Positions 32,209 through 35,501 of a DNA stretch of 35,501 nt are shown here, piece by piece. The stretch is from Clostridia bacterium. GTDB taxonomy: Bacteria > Bacillota > Clostridia > Oscillospirales > Acutalibacteraceae. The notes beneath the pieces are model-generated. The model did not search any database, was not told where the DNA came from, and saw only the letters and a list, made by a program, of their open reading frames with translations. The stretch's first letter is position 1, and each line of letters opens with the position of its first letter. The DNA is taken from contig JAFQXU010000006.1 of NCBI GenBank assembly GCA_017406805.1, forward strand, positions 1 to 35,501. The letters are read 5' to 3'. A program made the position numbers and the translations under genes.

Positions 32209-32246
32209 AAAAGCCTCATATTTTTGATGGGGCTTTTATTTTTTTA
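32209..32246 (+). terminator. Terminator of thrS
   Basis: Ten-bp stem AAAAGCCTCA/TGGGGCTTTT (one G-T pair) at 32209-32218 and 32228-32237, then ATTTTTTT. Confidence 0.9.
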
Positions 32247-32381
32247 TCTTTATTCCCTATTTTAAATTTTAAAAATAAAATTTAATGTTGGCTTTTTTCG
32301 GGCAAATAATTTTGATTTTTAAAGTAATTATGAGTAAAGAATTTTTTACTTAAATAATTTTATCAAGGAGGAAATTAATTA

Positions 32382-33392
32382 GTGATTACTCAAAAAATAT
32401 CCCTTAATACTTGCGAGATTAATCATGTCATTGTTTATGCCAATGAAGGAGAAGTGCAGTGCAGGTACATTGAAGTTCTTTTTAAGGATGACGAAGCTAA
32501 CGATGTAAGTTTAAGTGGATACGATGTTACTTTTTATGCTAAAAAGCCTGACGGAACAAGCATTTATAACAGCTGTACGGTTGATACGGTAAATAATACC
32601 GCTACAGTGGAGCTTACGTCGCAAACGTTAAGTGCTTCGGGAGTCCTGGAATGTGAATTTCAGATTTACAATGGAAGCGGAACACTTTTAAAAGTTGGAG
32701 GGCTTAAAATAGCTGTTGCGCCGGAAAAGGGTTTTTCGGGAGCTATTGAAAGTACTAATGAATTTAATGTTTTAACTTCTGCCATTAACGAAGCTCGTGG
32801 ATTTTCAAGCAGTATTGGTGATTTGGATGACCTTACTACAACGGAAAAAACTACAATTGTGGGAGCAATTAATGAAATTCAGGGAGCCACAGGAGACATT
32901 GGAAATTTAGCCAATCTTACAACCACGGAAAAATCCACAGTAGTAGGTGCAATTAATGAAGTAAACGGAAAGGTTATTCCAATTTCAAAAGGCGGAACAG
33001 GTGCAGAAAACCAAACCCAAGCAAGGACAAATCTGGAAGTTAAAAAAGAATATGTACTTTACAATAATTTAAGTGGCTCAAGCAGTACCATAAATTTAAG
33101 CGACAGTGTTTCTAATTATTCTTCGATAGGAGTGTATTATTACACCGAGTCTAACGGGGAATGTGCAAATTATAATAAATTTGAACCCGGTGCAAATCCG
33201 GTTCTTTTATTCTCTACCAGAATTAACGATGCGGGATCGGAATGTTTTGTAAAAACTGTGAAAACTACATTTAGCGGCAACACGATTTCTTTTTCATATG
33301 GATATCAATTAATAGTAGGCGGATATAATGACAATTTATTTACTTCAAATTCGGCTATTAAAATATATAAAGTAGTTGGCTACAAATATTAA
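32382..33392 (+). CDS. Phage baseplate/tail-fibre protein (BppU N-terminal domain)
   Basis: 336 residues from GTG at 32382, with AAGGAGG upstream. The N-terminal ~115 residues match the BppU_N phage upper-baseplate domain (VQCRYIEVLFKDDE, GYDVTFYAKKPDGT, SGVLECEFQIYNGSG). Two copies of a fibre-shaft motif follow (DDLTTTEKTTIVGAINE and ANLTTTEKSTVVGAINE), then ISKGGTGAENQTQARTNL, the widespread tail-fibre repeat, and a C-terminal beta-rich receptor-type domain (about 215-336). It would normally sit at the tail tip and contact the host surface. No other structural or integration genes are in the window. It is a prophage remnant, a moron, or part of a larger tail-like locus elsewhere. Confidence 0.8.
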   Translation: MITQKISLNTCEINHVIVYANEGEVQCRYIEVLFKDDEANDVSLSGYDVTFYAKKPDGTSIYNSCTVDTVNNTATVELTSQTLSASGVLECEFQIYNGSGTLLKVGGLKIAVAPEKGFSGAIESTNEFNVLTSAINEARGFSSSIGDLDDLTTTEKTTIVGAINEIQGATGDIGNLANLTTTEKSTVVGAINEVNGKVIPISKGGTGAENQTQARTNLEVKKEYVLYNNLSGSSSTINLSDSVSNYSSIGVYYYTESNGECANYNKFEPGANPVLLFSTRINDAGSECFVKTVKTTFSGNTISFSYGYQLIVGGYNDNLFTSNSAIKIYKVVGYKY

Positions 33393-33416
33393 AAATAATT
33401 AGGAGGAAAATAATTT

Positions 33417-33707
33417 ATGGCAATAATTAAACAAATGGAATTGGAAAACGGAATAATAATAAATTATCACAGGGTGGTAAGTGTAAATAATATTACAAAT
33501 AAATCCAGCATAATAGAGATGGCTGGATATACCGGCAAGGCAAAAAGAGAAGAAGAAAAGGAAAAAACAGTAACCGGCGAGCCCATGAATGTATTTATCT
33601 ATACAAAATATTTAAATGTACCATATGACGCTAATTTAAACGTAAACACAGCATACGAATACATCAAAACATTAGATGAATACAGTGGCTGTACAGACGA
33701 TATTTAA
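33417..33707 (+). CDS. Small phage-type protein downstream of the tail-fibre gene
   Basis: 96 residues, AGGAGG RBS, 24 bp after the tail-fibre gene. The N-terminus (QMELENGIIINYHRVVSVNN) and the tail ending AYEYIKTLDEYSGCTDD resemble small conserved proteins that follow tail-fibre genes in clostridial phages. I know no function. It is followed by a terminator, so the pair is a closed two-gene unit. Confidence 0.65.
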   Translation: MAIIKQMELENGIIINYHRVVSVNNITNKSSIIEMAGYTGKAKREEEKEKTVTGEPMNVFIYTKYLNVPYDANLNVNTAYEYIKTLDEYSGCTDDI

Positions 33708-33724
33708 GCAAAATAATATTATAG

Positions 33725-33757
33725 CCCCCATAAATAAAACATGGGGGTTAATTTTTG
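33725..33757 (+). terminator. Terminator of the phage-type gene pair
   Basis: CCCCCAT/ATGGGGG stem (33725-33731, 33741-33747) followed by TTAATTTTT. Confidence 0.8.
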
Positions 33758-33787
33758 TTTATTATTCAAAGATTATGTAAAAAGTCG

Positions 33788-33816
33788 TTGAAAACCAGCC
33801 CATTTTTTGTTATAAT
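33788..33816 (+). promoter_or_regulatory. Promoter of the ATP/ADP translocase gene
   Basis: TTGAAA, 17 bp, TATAAT. Confidence 0.75.
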
Positions 33817-33855
33817 GTAAATATAAAAATATATTTATAGGATGTGTTTATTTCA

Positions 33856-35199
33856 ATGGTTGATTTTTTAAGAACCATTTGCAAATTTAACTTTGGAGAA
33901 TTTGAAAAAGAGGAATTTAAAAAATTTCTTAAAATGGGCGGTATACTTATGATGATACTTGGTGTTTACTGGACACTAAGACCGCTTAAAGATTCCTTAT
34001 TTGATCAAATTATAGGGGCTGATCATAGACCCTATGCAAAAATAATTTCTGCACTTCTTATGATTCCGTTAGTGGCGCTTTATACTAAAATTTTAGATTA
34101 CGTTCCCAAATCTAAGCTTATTAGTAAATTGCCGCCACTTTTTTATGGCAGTATCGTATTGGCTTATGCTGTGTTTGTTTGGTTTTTTCAAAATGGGACA
34201 ATTACAAAAAGCATATTTACCACAGTTTTGGGATATTTTTGGTATTTTTGTATAGAGAGCTTCGGTTCGCTTGTTTTAGCGCTTTTTTGGTCTTTTGCAA
34301 CGGATATAACAACTTCGGAAGATGCCAATAAAGGCTTTTCTTTGGTGTATGCTCTTGGGCATTTAGGAGGAATACTCTTCCCTATTCTTTTTATTGGATT
34401 GCCCATAGGTTTGGGTGTAAAGTCAGACTCTGTTTCAATGGTACTTGCTGCAATTTTAATGCTCTTTATTGCGCCAATTTTAAAAAGTTTAATTACCAAA
34501 ACCCCAAAAGAATTGATGGTTTCACAGAATTCCAACAAAGAAGCTAAGAGAAAAAAAGAAAAAACAGGTTTTATGGAAGGAGTAAAAATCCTTTTTTCGC
34601 ATAAATATTTAATCAGCATTTTTGCGGTAAATTTCTTCTTTGAATTAATAGTTACGCTTTTTGATTTTAATTTTAAAATCAAAGCTTCCAAAGTTTTTAC
34701 CGGTGTGGAATTAACCCGTTACTATTTTAAATATAGTTCAATTGTAAATTTAATTACATTTATTTTCTTGCTATTTGGAATAAGCAAAATTACTGAATAT
34801 TTGGGCTTAAAAGTATCCCTTGCGATGGTTCCGATTTTATTTTGTGCAGCTCTTATTGGATTTTTCACAGTGCGTAAATTAGAATTTTTGTTTTGGCTGA
34901 TGGTTTGTTCAAAAGCGGTAAATTACTCAGTCAACGGGCCTTCGCTCAAGCAACTTTATATTCCAACCAGCGAAGATGCAAGGTCTAAAGCTCAGGCATG
35001 GATAGAAACATTCTGTGGAAGATTTTCAAAAATGGCCGGATCGGGTTTAAATGCTCTCCCTAAAGTAATCGGAAAAGCCGCTTATAGATTAGTCAGCGGC
35101 AGTGTAGGATTTACCTTTATAATAATTTGGTTTTGTTTAGCGCTTTACCTTGGGAAAACTCACAAAAAAGCAATTGATTCAAAAACAAACATTTGCTAA
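33856..35199 (+). CDS. ATP/ADP translocase (NTT/TLC family)
   Basis: 447 residues from the ATG at 33856. A GTG four codons earlier sits one base after the AGGA and is too close. About 11-12 membrane segments. Family signatures: WTLRPLKDSLF (about 39-49, the conserved Arg and Lys of the first helix), RPYAKIISALLMIPLVALYTKI, PLFYG, FWYFCIESFGSLVLALFWSFATDITTSEDANKGF, LGHLGGILFP, and KQLYIPTSEDARSKAQAWIE near the C-terminus. NTT carriers exchange host ATP for ADP in Rickettsia, Chlamydiae and plastids; some isoforms import nucleotides instead. At about 450 residues it is shorter than the roughly 500 of Rickettsia Tlc. It is a monocistronic unit with its own promoter and terminator. This gene is the strongest lifestyle marker in the window. 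Confidence 0.92.
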   Translation: MVDFLRTICKFNFGEFEKEEFKKFLKMGGILMMILGVYWTLRPLKDSLFDQIIGADHRPYAKIISALLMIPLVALYTKILDYVPKSKLISKLPPLFYGSIVLAYAVFVWFFQNGTITKSIFTTVLGYFWYFCIESFGSLVLALFWSFATDITTSEDANKGFSLVYALGHLGGILFPILFIGLPIGLGVKSDSVSMVLAAILMLFIAPILKSLITKTPKELMVSQNSNKEAKRKKEKTGFMEGVKILFSHKYLISIFAVNFFFELIVTLFDFNFKIKASKVFTGVELTRYYFKYSSIVNLITFIFLLFGISKITEYLGLKVSLAMVPILFCAALIGFFTVRKLEFLFWLMVCSKAVNYSVNGPSLKQLYIPTSEDARSKAQAWIETFCGRFSKMAGSGLNALPKVIGKAAYRLVSGSVGFTFIIIWFCLALYLGKTHKKAIDSKTNIC

Positions 35200-35220
35200 T
35201 TAAATACATACAAAAATTTA

Positions 35221-35257
35221 AACAAGCTCGCTTTCTTACACGAGCTTGTTTTTTTAC
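35221..35257 (+). terminator. Terminator of the ATP/ADP translocase gene
   Basis: Perfect ten-bp stem AACAAGCTCG/CGAGCTTGTT (35221-35230, 35241-35250) followed by T6. Confidence 0.93.
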
Positions 35258-35274
35258 TGTAAAAAACATTAAAT

Positions 35275-35490
35275 TTAAGTTTTATTTGGTGGTAATGGCA
35301 TTGGAGGGCGGTGAGTTTGTTTTTTATGTGCATTTGTTTCAACTTTTTTTAATTTTTTGGGGTCAAAGCCCTTGATGTCATCTAATGCGTGAAAGGAGTC
35401 GGCATGCTTGGCTATTGCGTTTAAATATTCAGATATAATTGTATTTATATCTTTCTTTGTGCTTTTTAAAATGTAGTAACGTTTACTCAT
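35275..35490 (-). CDS. Small protein with a proline-rich tail, or the 3' end of a longer gene
   Basis: 71 residues if the ATG at 35490 is used. There is no clear RBS before it, and the frame is still open at the window edge, so the gene may start outside. The visible part is helical and charged and ends in a basic Pro-rich tail (HRPPMPLPPNKT). Family unknown. Confidence 0.45.
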   Translation of the reverse strand: MSKRYYILKSTKKDINTIISEYLNAIAKHADSFHALDDIKGFDPKKLKKVETNAHKKQTHRPPMPLPPNKT

Positions 35491-35501
35491 GTTTTCGTTA
35501 T

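Noticed and set aside
32382..33707. Complete prophage
   Set aside because: Only two tail-type genes are present between a housekeeping synthetase and the translocase; no integrase, capsid, terminase or att repeats.

Overview
The window is AT-rich and reads as a low-GC Gram-positive chromosome, most likely a member of the Clostridia. The evidence is near-consensus sigma-A promoters, AGGAGG-type ribosome binding sites, a threonine T-box leader in front of thrS, a Spo0A-type response regulator, a SpoIIQ-like peptidase and a ydjI-ydjG-ydjH-type membrane-stress operon. Against that background it encodes an ATP/ADP translocase of the NTT/TLC family (33856-35199), a carrier known mainly from bacteria that live inside eukaryotic cells. 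It also carries an unusually high density of Sec-exported proteins with eukaryote-directed or toxin-like folds. I infer an intracellular symbiont or parasite of a eukaryote that descends from, and may still be, a spore former. This lifestyle is inferred, not observed.

Layout. 1-267 is the 3' end of a calpain-like cysteine peptidase gene. 320-2192 holds a DUF6512-like membrane protein, tRNA-Ser, a CrtO-family acyltransferase-like protein and a small anchored protein. 2404-6329 has tRNA-Arg(ACG), a secreted ADP-ribosyltransferase (ART) with an orphaned metal-binding domain in frame behind an amber codon, and a large BspA/DUF285 surface protein. 6411-10698 has a small unknown protein, tRNA-Gly, a secreted class 3 lipase, a zinc-ribbon membrane protein, tRNA-Leu and a DUF4352-like protein. 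10845-13496 is an 883-residue secreted protein I cannot identify.

13877-18420 is the conserved core: a spo0A-like gene, a SpoIIQ-like M23 peptidase on the other strand, an HD-domain hydrolase, ackA and pfkA. 18468-21555 follows with a second secreted ART-like protein, an unknown secreted protein, an ECF transporter S component and a secreted ankyrin-like protein ending in a CaaX-like tetrapeptide. 21662-23023 has tRNA-Arg(CCU) and a secreted DNA/RNA nuclease. 23136-26845 is the SPFH / zinc-ribbon / TPM operon led by a lipoprotein gene. 26991-28007 is trpS. 28188-30045 is a tandem pair of secreted papain-like proteins, of which the first has lost both catalytic residues. 30094-32185 is the T-box and thrS. 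32382-33707 holds two orphan phage tail-fibre-type genes, and 33856-35199 the ATP/ADP translocase.

How it fits together: the core genes supply glycolysis (pfkA), acetate-forming ATP synthesis (ackA), tRNA charging and sporulation control. The exported proteins (calpain-like, two ARTs, lipase, nuclease, ankyrin-like, papain-like pair, BspA) look like an effector set acting on a host. The translocase would draw ATP from the host cytosol. Most effector genes stand alone behind their own sigma-A-type promoter, often next to a single tRNA gene.
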